The position numbers and the translations under genes were made by a program. From the NCBI RefSeq assembly GCF_002051585.1, contig NZ_MZGX01000007.1, forward strand, positions 1 through 64,000: DNA of 64,000 nt, in the 5' to 3' direction. Positions 25,236 through 37,500 of this stretch are shown here, in pieces. The DNA is from Ruminiclostridium hungatei. GTDB taxonomy: Bacteria; Bacillota; Clostridia; Acetivibrionales; DSM-1351. Every line of letters starts with the position of its first letter. The first letter of the stretch is position 1. The notes beneath the pieces were generated by a model that was not told where the DNA came from, did no database searches, and saw only the letters and a list, made by a program, of their open reading frames with translations.

Positions 25236-25272
25236 GCGATTCGCAATCGCTATACTAAAGTATTTTTAGTAT
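25236..25272. promoter_or_regulatory. candidate operator of the toxin-antitoxin locus
   Basis: There are two inverted repeats: GCGATT-cgc-AATCGC at 25236-25250 and ATACTAAA-gtatt-TTTAGTAT at 25252-25272. AGTAT units also occur at 25200-25212. Ribbon-helix-helix antitoxins bind such repeats to repress their own operon. Confidence 0.5.
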
Positions 25273-25345
25273 GCAGTGACCAAAAACTTGTGTAAGAGCC
25301 TTTACAAAAGAAATCCATATAAAAATTGCGTATAGGAGTAGTGTA

Positions 25346-25392
25346 AAAATAGTATAGGAGTGGCGCGCATTTTCATGCAATTAACCACTCCT
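25346..25392 (-). terminator. intrinsic terminator of the GGGtGRT operon
   Basis: On the minus strand AGGAGTGG pairs perfectly with CCACTCCT across a 21-base loop. A T-rich tail (ATACTATTTTT) follows. It lies about 50 bases past the stop at 25439. Confidence 0.6.
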
Positions 25393-25438
25393 AACCACCT
25401 TTAAAACCGCTTAAATACGCTATTTACCAGAATTTCAA

Positions 25439-26437
25439 TTATTTCATGGATTCCTCAATGGAAACTGCTACTGCAACTGTCATACCGACCATCGGATTGT
25501 TACCTGCTCCGATGAGACCCATCATTTCAACGTGGGCAGGAACTGAGGATGAACCGGCAAACTGAGCATCACCGTGCATTCTGCCCATTGAGTCGGTCAA
25601 ACCGTAGGAAGCAGGACCTGCGGCCATGTTGTCAGGATGCAGTGTTCTGCCGGTTCCTCCGCCTGAAGCAACTGAGAAGTAGTTTTTGCCATTTTCATGT
25701 GACCACTTCTTGTAAGTACCTGCAACCAGGTGCTGGAATCTTGTTGGGTTGGTTGAGTTACCTGTGATGGAAACGTCAACATTTTCTCTTTTCATTATAG
25801 CAACACCTTCAAGAACATCATTTGCACCGTATACTCTAACCTTTGATTTGTCTCCGTTTGAGTATGCTTTAGTTCTTACAACGTTTAAGGTATCGGTTGC
25901 AAAATCATAATCAGTTTCAACATATGTAAAGCCGTTTACTCTTGAAATTATGTAAGCTGCATCTTTTCCAAGCCCGTTCAGTATAACCTGAAGTGGTTCT
26001 TTTCTAACCTTGTTGGCTGTTTTTGCTATACCGATAGCACCCTCGGCAGCCGCAAAGGATTCATGTCCTGCCAGGAAGCAGAAGCATTTGGTTTCTTCTT
26101 TTAAAAGCATTGCAGCAAGATTTCCGTGGCCTATACCAACCTTTCTTGAGTCGGCAACTGAGCCGGGGATACAGAAAGCCTGTAAGCCCAGGCCGATTGC
26201 TTCTGCAGCTTCCGCGGCATTCTTTACACCTTTTTTAATTGCTATACCGCAACCAAGAGTGTAAGCCCATACTGCATTTTCAAATGCGATTGGCTGTATA
26301 CCTCTGACGATGGAGTCTACATCTACACCTCTGGCAGTACAGACCTCCTTAACTTCTTCAAGACTCTTAAAACCGTACTCAGCTAAACATTTTTCTATTT
26401 GAGCTATCCTTCTTTCATAACCTTCAAATCTAATCAC
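25439..26437 (-). CDS. GGGtGRT family protein
   Basis: The family is named for its GGGTGR motif, present near the C-terminus (ASGGGTGRTLHPDN). From the GTG at 26437, with GAGGTG before it, the protein starts MIRFEGYERRIAQIEKCL, the usual family N-terminus. An earlier GTG at 26446 overlaps that site. It is 332 residues, soluble and without a signal peptide. Its biochemical role is not established. In anaerobes it is nearly always paired with a NifU-like scaffold protein, as here (21 bases downstream of that gene), so a part in iron-sulfur or redox chemistry is likely. Confidence 0.92.
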   Translation of the reverse strand: MIRFEGYERRIAQIEKCLAEYGFKSLEEVKEVCTARGVDVDSIVRGIQPIAFENAVWAYTLGCGIAIKKGVKNAAEAAEAIGLGLQAFCIPGSVADSRKVGIGHGNLAAMLLKEETKCFCFLAGHESFAAAEGAIGIAKTANKVRKEPLQVILNGLGKDAAYIISRVNGFTYVETDYDFATDTLNVVRTKAYSNGDKSKVRVYGANDVLEGVAIMKRENVDVSITGNSTNPTRFQHLVAGTYKKWSHENGKNYFSVASGGGTGRTLHPDNMAAGPASYGLTDSMGRMHGDAQFAGSSSVPAHVEMMGLIGAGNNPMVGMTVAVAVSIEESMK

Positions 26438-26458
26438 AGTATTCACCTCTCTCTTTAA

Positions 26459-27151
26459 TTATTCATGTCTGGGGTCAATTACTTTAACTGCTTCTGCGAA
26501 TCTTCCGTAGGTGCTTATGTTCTTTTCATAAGCTTCTTTAGGATCTACACCCTTTTTGATCATGTCCATCATTTTTCCAAGGTGTACAAACTTGTATCCG
26601 ATAATTTCGTTGTCCTCATCAAGCCCGATATTCAATATGTAACCCTCAGCCATTTCAAGGTATCTGACACCTTTAGCTCTGGTTGCAAACATTGTGCCAA
26701 CCTGTGAACGTAAGCCTTTACCTAAGTCCTCAAGACCTGCACCTATTGGAAGGCCGCCTTCTGAGAAAGCAGACTGTGTTCTGCCGTAAGCTAGCTGCTT
26801 GAATATTTCTCTCATGGCAACGTTTATAGCGTCACAGACAAGGTCAGTATTCAAGGCTTCAAGAATAGTCTTGCCTTGCAGTATTTCAGCCGCCATTGCT
26901 GCTGAGTGTGTCATACCTGAACATCCGATTGTTTCAACCAGAGATTCTTCAATAATACCGTCTTTAACATTCAGAGTAAGCTTGCAGGTACCCTGCTGTG
27001 GTGCACACCAGCCTATACCGTGTGACAAGCCGGAAATATCTTTAATTTCTTTCGCTTTTACCCACTTACCCTCTTCAGGTATTGGAGCAGGACCGTGATC
27101 CGGACCTTTTTTTACAACACACATATTTTCTACTTCATGTGAGTAATTCAT
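26459..27151 (-). CDS. NifU-like iron-sulfur cluster assembly scaffold protein
   Basis: The 230-residue protein belongs to the IscU/NifU-N fold family. Candidate cluster ligands are seen in GIGWCAPQQGTC, ETIGCSGMTHS and LVCDAIN. The GCSGMTHSAAMAAEI segment corresponds to the conserved GCSIS-like scaffold loop. The C-terminal half (GVRYLEMAEGYILNIGLDED onward) is specific to the form that accompanies GGGtGRT proteins. It lies directly upstream of the GGGtGRT gene in the same transcript. No IscS-type desulfurase is adjacent. Confidence 0.88.
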   Translation of the reverse strand: MNYSHEVENMCVVKKGPDHGPAPIPEEGKWVKAKEIKDISGLSHGIGWCAPQQGTCKLTLNVKDGIIEESLVETIGCSGMTHSAAMAAEILQGKTILEALNTDLVCDAINVAMREIFKQLAYGRTQSAFSEGGLPIGAGLEDLGKGLRSQVGTMFATRAKGVRYLEMAEGYILNIGLDEDNEIIGYKFVHLGKMMDMIKKGVDPKEAYEKNISTYGRFAEAVKVIDPRHE

Positions 27152-27300
27152 TTGAGTTCCCCCTTCGCGTAACTATTTTAAAATTTTTGTATGGATGATT
27201 AATTAAAAATCGGATTCTATTTTTTTAATCATCCTTTTGTTGGCCTTTTTAATCGTGTTATTTGCTGCCAGTATATTCTGCTTGAAGGGTATAACATTCC

Positions 27301-27359
27301 AAGCAAAACAAAAGCTGGCATTAAAGAAATTCTGTAGAAAATCAATCTTTAATACCAGC
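27301..27359 (-). terminator. terminator after the flavodiiron protein gene
   Basis: On the minus strand a 13-bp stem (27347-27359 with 27314-27326, with one G-T pair) is followed by TTTTGTTTTG. The remaining bases between it and the NifU-like gene presumably hold the promoter of that operon. Confidence 0.65.
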
Positions 27360-27458
27360 ATATATTATACCATAATTATCTTAATTGTAAGTAGCATTTT
27401 GTTAAAAAATACACGAAAAAATTACAGCAAAATCCATTAAATTACACTATATTTCAGT

Positions 27459-28655
27459 TTATGCCTGCTTTGCCTTTAACTGTCTTCCCATCTCCCTGCC
27501 TGCATCAACACATTTTTGGAGTTCTTCCCCATTGGGCTTGTATTTTGCTCCTATGGGTTCCACAGCTATTGTCATGCCAGCTTCCGCAAGCCTGTCACTG
27601 ATGACTTTATGAGCCTCCCCGCTCCAGCCGTAAGAGCCGAAGCCCATAGCAAGCCTTCCTTTGGCTTTTAAACCCTTTAATTCCTCCAGCAGGGCTGCGG
27701 TAGGCCTGAGCACAGTATTATTGACTGTACAGCTTCCTATGAGCACAGCGTTTGCTTTAAATATCTCAACATTAAGGTCGCTCTTGTCCTTTGTAGCAAT
27801 GTTAAATATCCTGTAATTTATACCCTCCTGGGCCAGGCCCTGTCCCAGGGCTTCTGCCATGGCCTTTGTGGAATGATACATGGTATCGTAGATTATGGTT
27901 GCATATCCTTCATTGTAGTCAGCCTCAGACCACTGCAAATATTTTTCCACTATCTGGACCGGGTTTGTTCTCCATATGACACCGTGGCTGGGAGCAATCA
28001 TATCTATATCAAGGTTCAAGGCAAGTATCTGCTCTACCTTTTTCTTTATCAGCGGCTTAAAGGGCCATAATATGTTTGCGTAATATTTGACAGCCTCTTC
28101 ATACAGTTCGCATTCATCCACCTCGTCGTTAAACAGTGAAACACCCGCATAATGCTGTCCGAACGCATCATTAGAAATTACAAGCTTTGCCCCTTCCACA
28201 TATTCCAGCATGCTGTCGGGCCAGTGTATCATCTGCATCTCAACGAATTTCAGCTTATACTCGCCGCAATCCAGCGAGTCTCCCGTCTTAACAATCTGAA
28301 AGTTCCAGTCCTTTCCGAAATACTTCTTGATTATTTCCGCGCCGCTCTTTGTGCAATAAATGGGAGTGTTCGGAATCTTCTCCATTATAAGACCCAGACT
28401 GCCTCCATGGTCAGGCTCCGAGTGGTTTATTACTATTGCGTCTATGTTCTCAAGACCTACTTCCCTCTCCAGGTCTTCAACAAATTTCTCTTTATATGGG
28501 TCCCAGACAGTGTCCACCAGAACCGTCTTTTTATCTTTAATTAAATATGAATTGTAAGAGGAGCCCCTGTGTGTGGAAAGCTCATGTCCATGAAATACAT
28601 CCAGTCCCCAGTCTCTTATACCGCACCAATAAATATTCTTTTTTATCTCCAGCAT
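27459..28655 (-). CDS. fprA: FprA-type flavodiiron protein
   Basis: The product is 398 residues from the ATG at 28655. The N-terminal metallo-beta-lactamase-like domain has the di-iron ligand set HSEPDHGG, then His in MIHWPDS, Asp in SNDAFGQH, and His in PSHG. A flavodoxin domain follows from about 255 (IIYDTMYHSTKAMAEAL, the FMN phosphate loop). These enzymes reduce O2 to water or NO to N2O and protect anaerobes from oxidative or nitrosative stress. Electrons usually come from rubredoxin or F420H2; no donor gene is adjacent. It lies upstream of the NifU-like/GGGtGRT pair. Confidence 0.95.
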   Translation of the reverse strand: MLEIKKNIYWCGIRDWGLDVFHGHELSTHRGSSYNSYLIKDKKTVLVDTVWDPYKEKFVEDLEREVGLENIDAIVINHSEPDHGGSLGLIMEKIPNTPIYCTKSGAEIIKKYFGKDWNFQIVKTGDSLDCGEYKLKFVEMQMIHWPDSMLEYVEGAKLVISNDAFGQHYAGVSLFNDEVDECELYEEAVKYYANILWPFKPLIKKKVEQILALNLDIDMIAPSHGVIWRTNPVQIVEKYLQWSEADYNEGYATIIYDTMYHSTKAMAEALGQGLAQEGINYRIFNIATKDKSDLNVEIFKANAVLIGSCTVNNTVLRPTAALLEELKGLKAKGRLAMGFGSYGWSGEAHKVISDRLAEAGMTIAVEPIGAKYKPNGEELQKCVDAGREMGRQLKAKQA

Positions 28656-28793
28656 TTTATTACCCATCCTTTCAAACTTTGATTTGCAATTTTATATTAA
28701 TTATAAACTAGTGGTCTGTTTATGTCCGACATTTTGCATTATACCACTATTCAGGCTTATCTAAACACGCAATTTTATATTTGTTGGAATTAA

Positions 28794-28825
28794 AAAAAAG
28801 AACCGATTTGCATCGGTTCTTTTTT
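28794..28825. terminator. terminator after tuf
   Basis: A 14-bp inverted repeat AAAAAAGAACCGAT-ttgc-ATCGGTTCTTTTTT lies 13 bases past the tuf stop. It works on either strand and ends the str operon. Confidence 0.92.
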
Positions 28826-28837
28826 ATCAGCAGCAGA

Positions 28838-30040
28838 TTATTCTATAATCTTTGAAACGTTACCAGCACCAACTGTTCTTCCACCTTCACGGATAGCGAA
28901 CTTAAGTCCTTCTTCCATAGCGATAGGAGTGATCAATTTGATCTTCATAGTGATATGGTCACCAGGCATAACCATTTCTGTTCCTTCCGGAATTTCGATA
29001 ACGCCTGTAACATCAGTTGTTCTGAAGTAGAACTGTGGTCTGTAACCATTGAAGAATGGCTTATGTCTTCCACCTTCTGCAGCAGTCAGAACGTATACCT
29101 GACCTTCATAGTAAGTGTGAGGCTTGATTGAACCTGGCTTTGCAAGAACCTGACCTCTTTCGATATCAGTTCTCTGAACACCTCTTAAGAGGGCACCGAT
29201 GTTGTCACCGGCAACAGCCTGGTCAAGAAGCTTTCTGAACATTTCAACACCTGTAACGGTAGTCTTCTTGGGAGCTTCCATCAAACCAACGATTTCAACT
29301 TCGTCTCCAACCTTAACAATACCTCTTTCAACTCTACCGGTAGCAACAGTACCACGGCCTGTGATTGAGAAAACATCTTCTACAGGCATGATAAATGGCT
29401 TGTCAGTAGCTCTTTCAGGAGTTGGGATATATCTGTCAACTTCAGCCATAAGAGCTGTTATTGGAGCATATTCAGGAGCGTTAACGTCCTTTGAAGTACA
29501 CTCGAGAGCTACAAGAGCTGAACCTCTTACGATTGGAGTATCATCGCCTGGGAAGTCGTATGAGCTTAACAGTTCTCTTACTTCCATTTCAACCAATTCG
29601 ATAAGTTCTTCATCATCAACCATATCGCACTTGTTCAAGAATACTACTATATAAGGAACACCAACCTGTCCTGCAAGGAGGATATGTTCTCTGGTCTGTG
29701 GCATTGGGCCATCAGCAGCAGAAACAACAAGGATAGCTCCATCCATCTGAGCAGCACCGGTAATCATGTTCTTAACATAGTCGGCGTGGCCTGGGCAGTC
29801 AACGTGAGCATAGTGTCTTGTTTCAGTCTGATACTCAACGTGAGCAGTGTTGATAGTGATACCTCTTTCTCTTTCTTCTGGAGCAGCATCGATCTGATCA
29901 TAGGCTTTGTATTCTGCATTTCCAAGGAATCCAAGAACCTTGGTGATAGCAGCCGTCAAAGAAGTCTTACCATGGTCAACGTGACCTATTGTTCCGATAT
30001 TAACGTGGGGTTTAGTTCTTTCAAATTTAGCCTTAGCCAT
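28838..30040 (-). CDS. tuf: elongation factor Tu
   Basis: The 400-residue GTPase delivers aminoacyl-tRNA to the ribosomal A site. GTP-binding motifs are present: [11 protein letters not shown] (P-loop), the switch region [27 protein letters not shown] and a G5-like segment. Domains 2 and 3 are complete up to [16 protein letters not shown]. It is the last gene of the str operon, preceded by AAGGATGG, 98 bases after fusA. Confidence 0.99.
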   Translation of the reverse strand: MAKAKFERTKPHVNIGTIGHVDHGKTSLTAAITKVLGFLGNAEYKAYDQIDAAPEERERGITINTAHVEYQTETRHYAHVDCPGHADYVKNMITGAAQMDGAILVVSAADGPMPQTREHILLAGQVGVPYIVVFLNKCDMVDDEELIELVEMEVRELLSSYDFPGDDTPIVRGSALVALECTSKDVNAPEYAPITALMAEVDRYIPTPERATDKPFIMPVEDVFSITGRGTVATGRVERGIVKVGDEVEIVGLMEAPKKTTVTGVEMFRKLLDQAVAGDNIGALLRGVQRTDIERGQVLAKPGSIKPHTYYEGQVYVLTAAEGGRHKPFFNGYRPQFYFRTTDVTGVIEIPEGTEMVMPGDHITMKIKLITPIAMEEGLKFAIREGGRTVGAGNVSKIIE

Positions 30041-30138
30041 TTTAAAATCTCCATCCTTTCATTAAAGCGCATTGGCGCTACTTTTTAGATTTTGGTTTAT
30101 TTAACAAGAAGCCTTAACCTCTTGCAATTAACAACAAA

Positions 30139-32220
30139 TTAATCGTTTTTCACTCTGCTTGCAACAACCTTTTCCTGAATACTCTTAGGCACTTCTTCAA
30201 AGTGACTGATCTCCATGGAGAAGGTTCCTCTTCCCTGTGTTGAAGAACGAAGCGCTGTGGCATATCCGAACATTTCGGACAATGGAACCATTGCTCTTAT
30301 GTTCTGAGCACCTGTACGAGCTTCCATACCTTCAATACGTCCTCTTCTTGAGTTAATGCCACCCATTACATCTCCCATGTATTCCTCGGGAACAGTAACG
30401 TCAACCTTCATTATCGGCTCTAAGAGAACAGGACTTGCTTTTCTGCAGCCATCCTTGAATGCCATTGAACCGGCAATCTTAAACGCCATTTCAGAGGAGT
30501 CAACTTCGTGATATGAACCATCAATAAGAGTAATTCTTACGTCAACTACGTTGTATCCACCAAGTACACCGGCCTGCATAGCTTCCTGTATTCCCGCATC
30601 GATTGGTCCGATGTATTCCTTAGGAATAGCACCACCGGTGATCTTGTTTACAAATTCGTAACCTTCTCCCGGTTCTCTTGGTTCGATTTCGATTACACAG
30701 TGTCCGTACTGACCCTTACCGCCTGACTGTCTGGCGTACTTCATTTCCGACTTGACAGCCTTCCTGATGGTTTCTTTATAAGAAACCTGAGGATTACCGA
30801 CATTTGCTTCAACCTTGAATTCTCTCTTCATTCTGTCAACGATAATATCCAGGTGAAGCTCACCCATACCACCGATAATAGTTTGACCTGTCTCTGAATC
30901 TGTATGAACTTTAAATGTGGGATCCTCTTCCGCCAGCTTCTGCAATGCGATACCCATTTTTTCCTGATCCGCCTTTGTCTTAGGTTCAATAGCAACCTCT
31001 ATAACTGGTTCAGGGAATACCATGGATTCCAAAATAACAGCTTTGCCTTCTTCGCAGAGAGTGTCACCTGTTGTTGTATCTTTAAGACCAACAGCGGCAG
31101 CTATATCACCGGAATAAACAACCTGAATTTCTTCTCTGTGGTTGGCATGCATTTGCAGTATTCTACCGATTCTTTCTCTCTTGCCTTTTGTTGAATTAAG
31201 AACATATGAACCGGAGTTCAAAGTTCCTGAATATACTCTGAAAAAGCAGAGTTTACCAACATAAGGATCAGTCATGATTTTGAAGGCAAGAGCTGAGAAC
31301 GGACCATTGTCATCTGCCGGTCTTTCAATTTCTTCTTCACCATCTGCTGACATACCTTTTATAGCCGGAATATCAAGAGGTGATGGCATGTAATCAACAA
31401 CAGCATCCAGCATCTGCTGTACACCTTTGTTCTTGTAAGATGAACCACATACAACCGGTATCATTTTTAAAGCAATGGTTGCCAATCTGATACCCTTCTT
31501 GATTTCCTCGATAGTGAGTTCTTCACCTTCAAGGTATTTCATCATTGTCTCTTCATCTTGTTCAGCAACTGATTCTACTAATAGATCACGATATTTTTTT
31601 ACGACATCTGCCATGTCGTCAGGGATAGGAGCCTCCTCGATTACCTGACCCAAATCATCTTTAAAGATCTGCGCCTTCATAGTAATCAAATCAACAATAC
31701 CTTGGAATGTGTCTTCACTGCCTATTGGTAATTGTATTGGCACCGCATTACACTGTAATCTGTCTTTCATCATAGAGATTACATTGTAAAAATCGGCTCC
31801 CATAATATCCATTTTGTTTACATATGCCATACGGGGAACTCCGTACTTGTCAGCTTGTCTCCAAACTGTTTCAGACTGGGGTTCAACACCGCCTTTGGCA
31901 CAGAAAACCGTTACTGAACCATCGAGTACACGAAGAGATCTTTCAACTTCAACAGTGAAGTCAACGTGCCCCGGCGTGTCAATAATGTTGATTCTGTTAC
32001 CTTTCCACTGTGCTGTAGTAGCCGCAGAAGTGATGGTTATTCCTCTCTCCTGCTCCTGCTCCATCCAGTCCATAGTAGCAGCACCTTCATGAACTTCGCC
32101 GATCTTATGAGTTTTTCCTGTATAAAACAGTATACGCTCTGTTGTTGTAGTTTTACCTGCATCAATGTGAGCCATTATACCGATATTTCTTGTGTGTTGC
32201 AAGTCAAATTGCCTGGGCAT
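30139..32220 (-). CDS. fusA: elongation factor G
   Basis: The product is 693 residues from the ATG at 32220, which has AGGAGGG 7 bases upstream; the in-frame ATG at 32247 has no site. The G1 motif [14 protein letters not shown], the switch segment and DTPGHVDF are near the N-terminus. All five domains are present, ending [18 protein letters not shown] drives translocation and ribosome recycling. The order rpsL-rpsG-fusA-tuf is the classic str operon. Confidence 0.99.
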   Translation of the reverse strand: MPRQFDLQHTRNIGIMAHIDAGKTTTTERILFYTGKTHKIGEVHEGAATMDWMEQEQERGITITSAATTAQWKGNRINIIDTPGHVDFTVEVERSLRVLDGSVTVFCAKGGVEPQSETVWRQADKYGVPRMAYVNKMDIMGADFYNVISMMKDRLQCNAVPIQLPIGSEDTFQGIVDLITMKAQIFKDDLGQVIEEAPIPDDMADVVKKYRDLLVESVAEQDEETMMKYLEGEELTIEEIKKGIRLATIALKMIPVVCGSSYKNKGVQQMLDAVVDYMPSPLDIPAIKGMSADGEEEIERPADDNGPFSALAFKIMTDPYVGKLCFFRVYSGTLNSGSYVLNSTKGKRERIGRILQMHANHREEIQVVYSGDIAAAVGLKDTTTGDTLCEEGKAVILESMVFPEPVIEVAIEPKTKADQEKMGIALQKLAEEDPTFKVHTDSETGQTIIGGMGELHLDIIVDRMKREFKVEANVGNPQVSYKETIRKAVKSEMKYARQSGGKGQYGHCVIEIEPREPGEGYEFVNKITGGAIPKEYIGPIDAGIQEAMQAGVLGGYNVVDVRITLIDGSYHEVDSSEMAFKIAGSMAFKDGCRKASPVLLEPIMKVDVTVPEEYMGDVMGGINSRRGRIEGMEARTGAQNIRAMVPLSEMFGYATALRSSTQGRGTFSMEISHFEEVPKSIQEKVVASRVKND

Positions 32221-32481
32221 GATTACCCTCCTTTCACGATAGTCCAAATTGATAATTTTCAGTCTTAAGCTGATTTATCACCAATTCTTCATCATTTTTT
32301 TAATTCATTCTTATAATACCCTATTTCTTAAGATGCAGTATAAGAAAATATGTTTTTTTACACATTCTTAACATGCACAAGGGCAAAAATGCACAACATA
32401 GCCCTATCAGAGTCCGCCATCCGCCAATAACCCAGGTATCGGATCACCAACGATATTACATGATAAATGGTATTTCCAATC

Positions 32482-33309
<828 letters not shown>

Positions 33310-33738
33310 TTACTTCTTAGCAGCACCTGCCTTAGGACGCTTGGCACCGTATTTTGAACGGCCCTGCATTCTTTTGGCAACTCCGGCTGTGTCAAGAGTA
33401 CCTCTTACAATGTGGTACCTTACACCAGGCAGGTCCTTAACTCTTCCACCCCTGATAAGAACAACGCTGTGTTCCTGCAGGTTATGGCCTATACCCGGAA
33501 TATACGCAGTTACTTCGATACCATTTGTCAGACGAACTCTGGCAACTTTACGAAGTGCTGAGTTAGGCTTCTTTGGAGTTGAAGTCTTAACAACAGTGCA
33601 AACACCTCTCTTTTGAGGGCTGCTGATATCCGTAGGTTTCTTCTTTTTTGAGTTAAATCCTTTCTGGAGAGCAGGAGCAGTTGATTTCTTTTCCATAACT
33701 TCTCTGCCCTTTCTAACCAGCTGATTAAATGTTGGCAT
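33310..33738 (-). CDS. rpsL: 30S ribosomal protein S12
   Basis: The 142-residue protein from the ATG at 33738 follows AGGAGGTG. It carries the universally conserved segments [18 protein letters not shown], then [20 protein letters not shown] and [12 protein letters not shown]12 lies at the decoding centre. The residue linked to streptomycin resistance in other bacteria (Lys in [11 protein letters not shown]) is the wild-type Lys. It is the second gene of the operon, after the L7Ae-like gene. Confidence 0.99.
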   Translation of the reverse strand: MPTFNQLVRKGREVMEKKSTAPALQKGFNSKKKKPTDISSPQKRGVCTVVKTSTPKKPNSALRKVARVRLTNGIEVTAYIPGIGHNLQEHSVVLIRGGRVKDLPGVRYHIVRGTLDTAGVAKRMQGRSKYGAKRPKAGAAKK

Positions 33739-34007
33739 TAGTACACCTCCTTTCAAGGTAATAAAGTGTAAAATGTATTCTACACTTATTTTATATTATA
33801 TATATATCCACCTCAAAACTAATCAAGGCGATAAATAGATAAGCAATGTTATAACGCATCTGTTCAAAAGCCAACTCATTGGCTTGGAAAATTTTTCGGC
33901 TGTAGAAAAATCTTCTTACCTCCAGGCGTTTCAACGAGGCTGGAAAAATGCTCATCCCCAGAAACAGCACCCTCCATCCATAGAGGAAGAGGACAGTTAT
34001 TGCCTCG
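33739..34007 (-). promoter_or_regulatory. rpsL leader with hairpins, no gene
   Basis: This 269-base gap between the L7Ae-like gene and rpsL has no open frame. On the transcribed strand AAGCCAA-tgag-TTGGCTT (about 33869-33887) is followed by TTG, and AAGTGTA/TACACTT pairs just before the rpsL ribosome site. It is possibly regulatory. I do not match it to a known leader family. Confidence 0.35.
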
Positions 34008-34253
34008 TTATTTTAAAATACATGCAACTGCCGCATCAACTTCAATACCGCAGGCTTTTCCAAGCTGCTTCATAGAGTCTGCGTATGTTACAGGAACGGA
34101 TGTCTTTTCACAGAGTTCTATAATAGCTCTTACGACTCTCTGTTCACAGTCCCTGGCTATTATGACGCTTGCTGCCACACCGTTTTCTACAGCTTTTGTG
34201 GACTGCTTTACGCCCACTGTCTTTTTACAGTGTCTAAGATCCTCTAACAACAA
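34008..34253 (-). CDS. L7Ae-like ribosomal protein (YbxF family)
   Basis: The 81-residue protein starts at a TTG, 5 bases after GGAGGAG. It contains the L7Ae/L30e RNA-binding core: GVKQSTKAVENGVAASVIIA, then CEKTSVPVTYA and LGKACGIEVDAA. B. subtilis YbxF, encoded at the same place between rpoC and rpsL, binds kink-turn RNA and associates with ribosomes. The position here supports the same identity. It is the first gene of the str operon behind its own promoter. Confidence 0.9.
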   Translation of the reverse strand: MLLEDLRHCKKTVGVKQSTKAVENGVAASVIIARDCEQRVVRAIIELCEKTSVPVTYADSMKQLGKACGIEVDAAVACILK

Positions 34254-34388
34254 TTTAACTCCTCCACTTGCTGTTCATTCATGCCAGCCAAGTTACTATT
34301 ACCGTCTTGCACCATGCCCTTTATGCCGCCGTACTTTAAAGTACTTTTTTACACACACAAAAAAAGGCACAAAATAATGCACTGAATT

Positions 34389-34418
34389 ATTCTATCACTC
34401 ATATACGGCTTTTGTCAA
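34389..34418 (-). promoter_or_regulatory. promoter of the L7Ae-rpsL-rpsG-fusA-tuf operon
   Basis: On the minus strand TTGACA (34418-34413) is followed by an 18-bp spacer and TAGAAT (34394-34389). It lies about 135 bases before the L7Ae-like start and just past the rpoC terminator. The rest of the 34254-34572 gap shows no gene. Confidence 0.65.
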
Positions 34419-34469
34419 GCATGCAGAAATACCATGCAATGGAAAAATCATAAAATAAAAATTTCAAAA

Positions 34470-34494
34470 GCGGAGAACAGTATCCTGTCTCCGC
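34470..34494 (-). terminator. intrinsic terminator after rpoC
   Basis: On the minus strand GCGGAGA pairs with TCTCCGC, with CAG/CTG inside, and is followed by TTTTGAAATTTTTATTTT. It ends the rpoBC transcript. Confidence 0.8.
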
Positions 34495-34572
34495 CTTATA
34501 AAATACTCTTCTTTGCTCCCCGGGAAGCCCCTTTATGCAATTCCTGCACAGAGCCGCTCCGCCATGAGCCGA

Positions 34573-37500
34573 TTACTCTATAACATTACTGATGCTTATG
34601 TCCTTATAACGGCTCATACCTGTTCCGGCAGGAATCAGCTTACCGATTATAACATTTTCCTTAAGGCCCACAAGCGGGTCAACCTTACCCTTTATAGCTG
34701 CCTCGGTAAGAACCCTGGTGGTTTCCTGGAAGGATGCCGCCGACAGGAAGGATTCCGTTGCAAGTGATGCCTTTGTAATACCCAGCAGAGTACGTTCTCC
34801 TGTTGCAGGAGCTAATCCCGCTTCAAGAGCAGTGGCATTCTCACGCTCAAATTCAAATATGTCAACCAGTCCGCCAGGAAGCAGGTTTGTATCTCCGGCA
34901 TCCTCAATCTTAACTTTTCTCATCATCTGTCTTACTATGACTTCAATGTGCTTATCGTTTATGTCAACACCCTGCATCCTGTAAACTCTCTGAACTTCCT
35001 GCAGCAGGTATGCCTGAACTCCTCTGATGCCTTTAATCTTCAAGATATCATGAGGATTTACCGAACCCTCGGTCAATTCATCGCCGGCTTCAACAATATC
35101 TCCGTCATATACCTTGATTCTGGAACCATAAGGTATCTGATAGGATCTGGTTTCACCATCTTCTGCCGTAATGATAACCTCTCTCTTCTTCTTGGAGTCG
35201 GCCAGCTTGACGCTTCCGGCAATTTCTGAAATTATTGCAAGACCCTTTGGCCGTCTGGCCTCAAACAATTCCTCAACACGGGGGAGACCCTGAGTGATAT
35301 CATCACCCGCAACACCACCGGTGTGGAAGGTTCTCATTGTAAGCTGCGTACCAGGTTCGCCGATTGACTGTGCTGCAATAATACCAACAGCTTCACCAAC
35401 ATTGACGGCATCGCCGGTAGCCAGGTTTGCACCATAGCATTTAGCGCATATTCCCACCTCGGAATGGCAGGTGAGGACTGACCTGATTTTGATTTTCTTA
35501 ATACCTGAACCGGTAATTTTGTCTGCAATTTTTTCAGTTATCACATCGTCCTTAAGGTGTATAACCTCACCGGTATTCGGATCGGTTACATCCTCAATGG
35601 TATATCTTCCCACAAGTCTTTCGGACAATGGTTCAATTACTTCGGTGCCATCCTTTACATCGCCTATTTCAATACCCTTATCAGTTCCGCAATCCAGCTC
35701 TCTTACTATCACATCCTGTGATACGTCAACAAGACGTCTTGTAAGGTAACCTGAGTCGGCTGTTCTTAAGGCTGTATCAGCCAGACCTTTTCTGGCTCCG
35801 TGAGTGGAAATGAAGAATTCCAGAACATTAAGCCCTTCACGGAAGTTTGATTTGATAGGTATCTCAATGGTTTTACCGGAGGTATCTGCCATCAAACCTC
35901 TCATACCTGCCAACTGCTTGATCTGGTTGATATTACCTCTGGCTCCTGACTGGGACATCATGTAAACAGGATTGAACCTGTCAAGGTTGTCGATAAGGGC
36001 CTTGGTAATATTTTCACCGGTCTCTGTCCAGGCGCTGATTACCGAATTATATCTTTCTTCATTGGAGATAAGACCTCTCTTATACTGCTTTACTATATTG
36101 TCTATAGTATTTTCAGTTTCCTCCAGATACTGCTTCTTTATTTCAGGTATAACCATATCCGATACACTGATGGTTATGGCTCCCCTGGTTGAATACTTGA
36201 AGCCCAGCGCCTTTATCTTGTCAAGAATAACGGCTGTCTTGGTAGTTCCGTGAACTCTGATGCATTTGTCAATAATCTTTCCAAGTTCCTTCTTGCCAAC
36301 CAGGAAGTTAACTTCAAGGTCAAATTCCTTCTCAAGGTCGGTTCTGTCAACAAAACCCAGATCCTGAGGAATTGCTTCATTAAAGATAAGTCTGCCCGGA
36401 GTGCAGGAGATAAGCTTTCTCTTTTTAACTCCGTCGATTACCTTTTCTATACGAACCTTTATCTGAGCATGGAGGCCCAGGGCACCTTCCTGATAAGCCA
36501 TCAGTACTTCGTCCATGCCGCCGAATATCTTGCCGTCACCCGGCTCATTGGGTTTTTCTATAGTCAGATAGTAACTGCCCAAAACCATATCCTGGGTAGG
36601 AACGGTGATTGGCTTTCCATCCTTCGGTGCCAGCAGGTTGTTTGCAGAGAGCATGAGGAATCTGGCCTCAGACTGTGCTTCAGCAGACAACGGTACGTGA
36701 ACCGCCATCTGGTCACCGTCAAAGTCTGCGTTATATGCCGAGCAAACCAGCGGATGAAGCTTTAAGGCTCTACCTTCCACCAGTACGGGTTCAAAAGCCT
36801 GTATACCGAGTCTGTGAAGTGTTGGCGCACGGTTCAGCAATACAGGATGTTCCTTGATAACTTCTTCAAGAACGTCCCATACTTCATTCCTTACTCTTTC
36901 AACCATTCTCTTTGCACTCTTTATGTTGTGTGCCAGACCGTCGTTAACAAGCTTTTTCATAACGAAGGGCTTAAAGAGCTCAAGGGCCATTTCCTTAGGC
37001 AATCCGCACTGGAATATCTTAAGGTCCGGGCCTACAACTATAACCGAACGGCCTGAGTAGTCAACACGCTTACCCAGCAGGTTCTGACGGAAACGTCCCT
37101 GCTTTCCCTTAAGCATATCCGACAGGGATTTTAATGGTCTGTTGCCGGGGCCGGTAACGGGACGTCCTCTTCTTCCGTTGTCTATCAACGCATCTACAGC
37201 TTCCTGGAGCATACGCTTTTCATTTCTTACGATTATATCAGGAGCTCCCAAATCAAGAAGCCTCTTTAATCTGTTATTTCTGTTGATAACTCTTCTGTAA
37301 AGGTCATTTAAGTCGGAAGTTGCAAATCTTCCGCCATCCAACTGTACCATAGGACGGAGTTCCGGAGGTATAACGGGAACCACGTCAAGAATCATCCACT
37401 CAGGACGGTTTCCTGATAGTCTGAAGGCTTCAACAACTTCCAGTCTCTTTACCGCTCTGATTCTCTTCTGGCCTGTGGAATCCACCAGGTCGTTTCTCAG

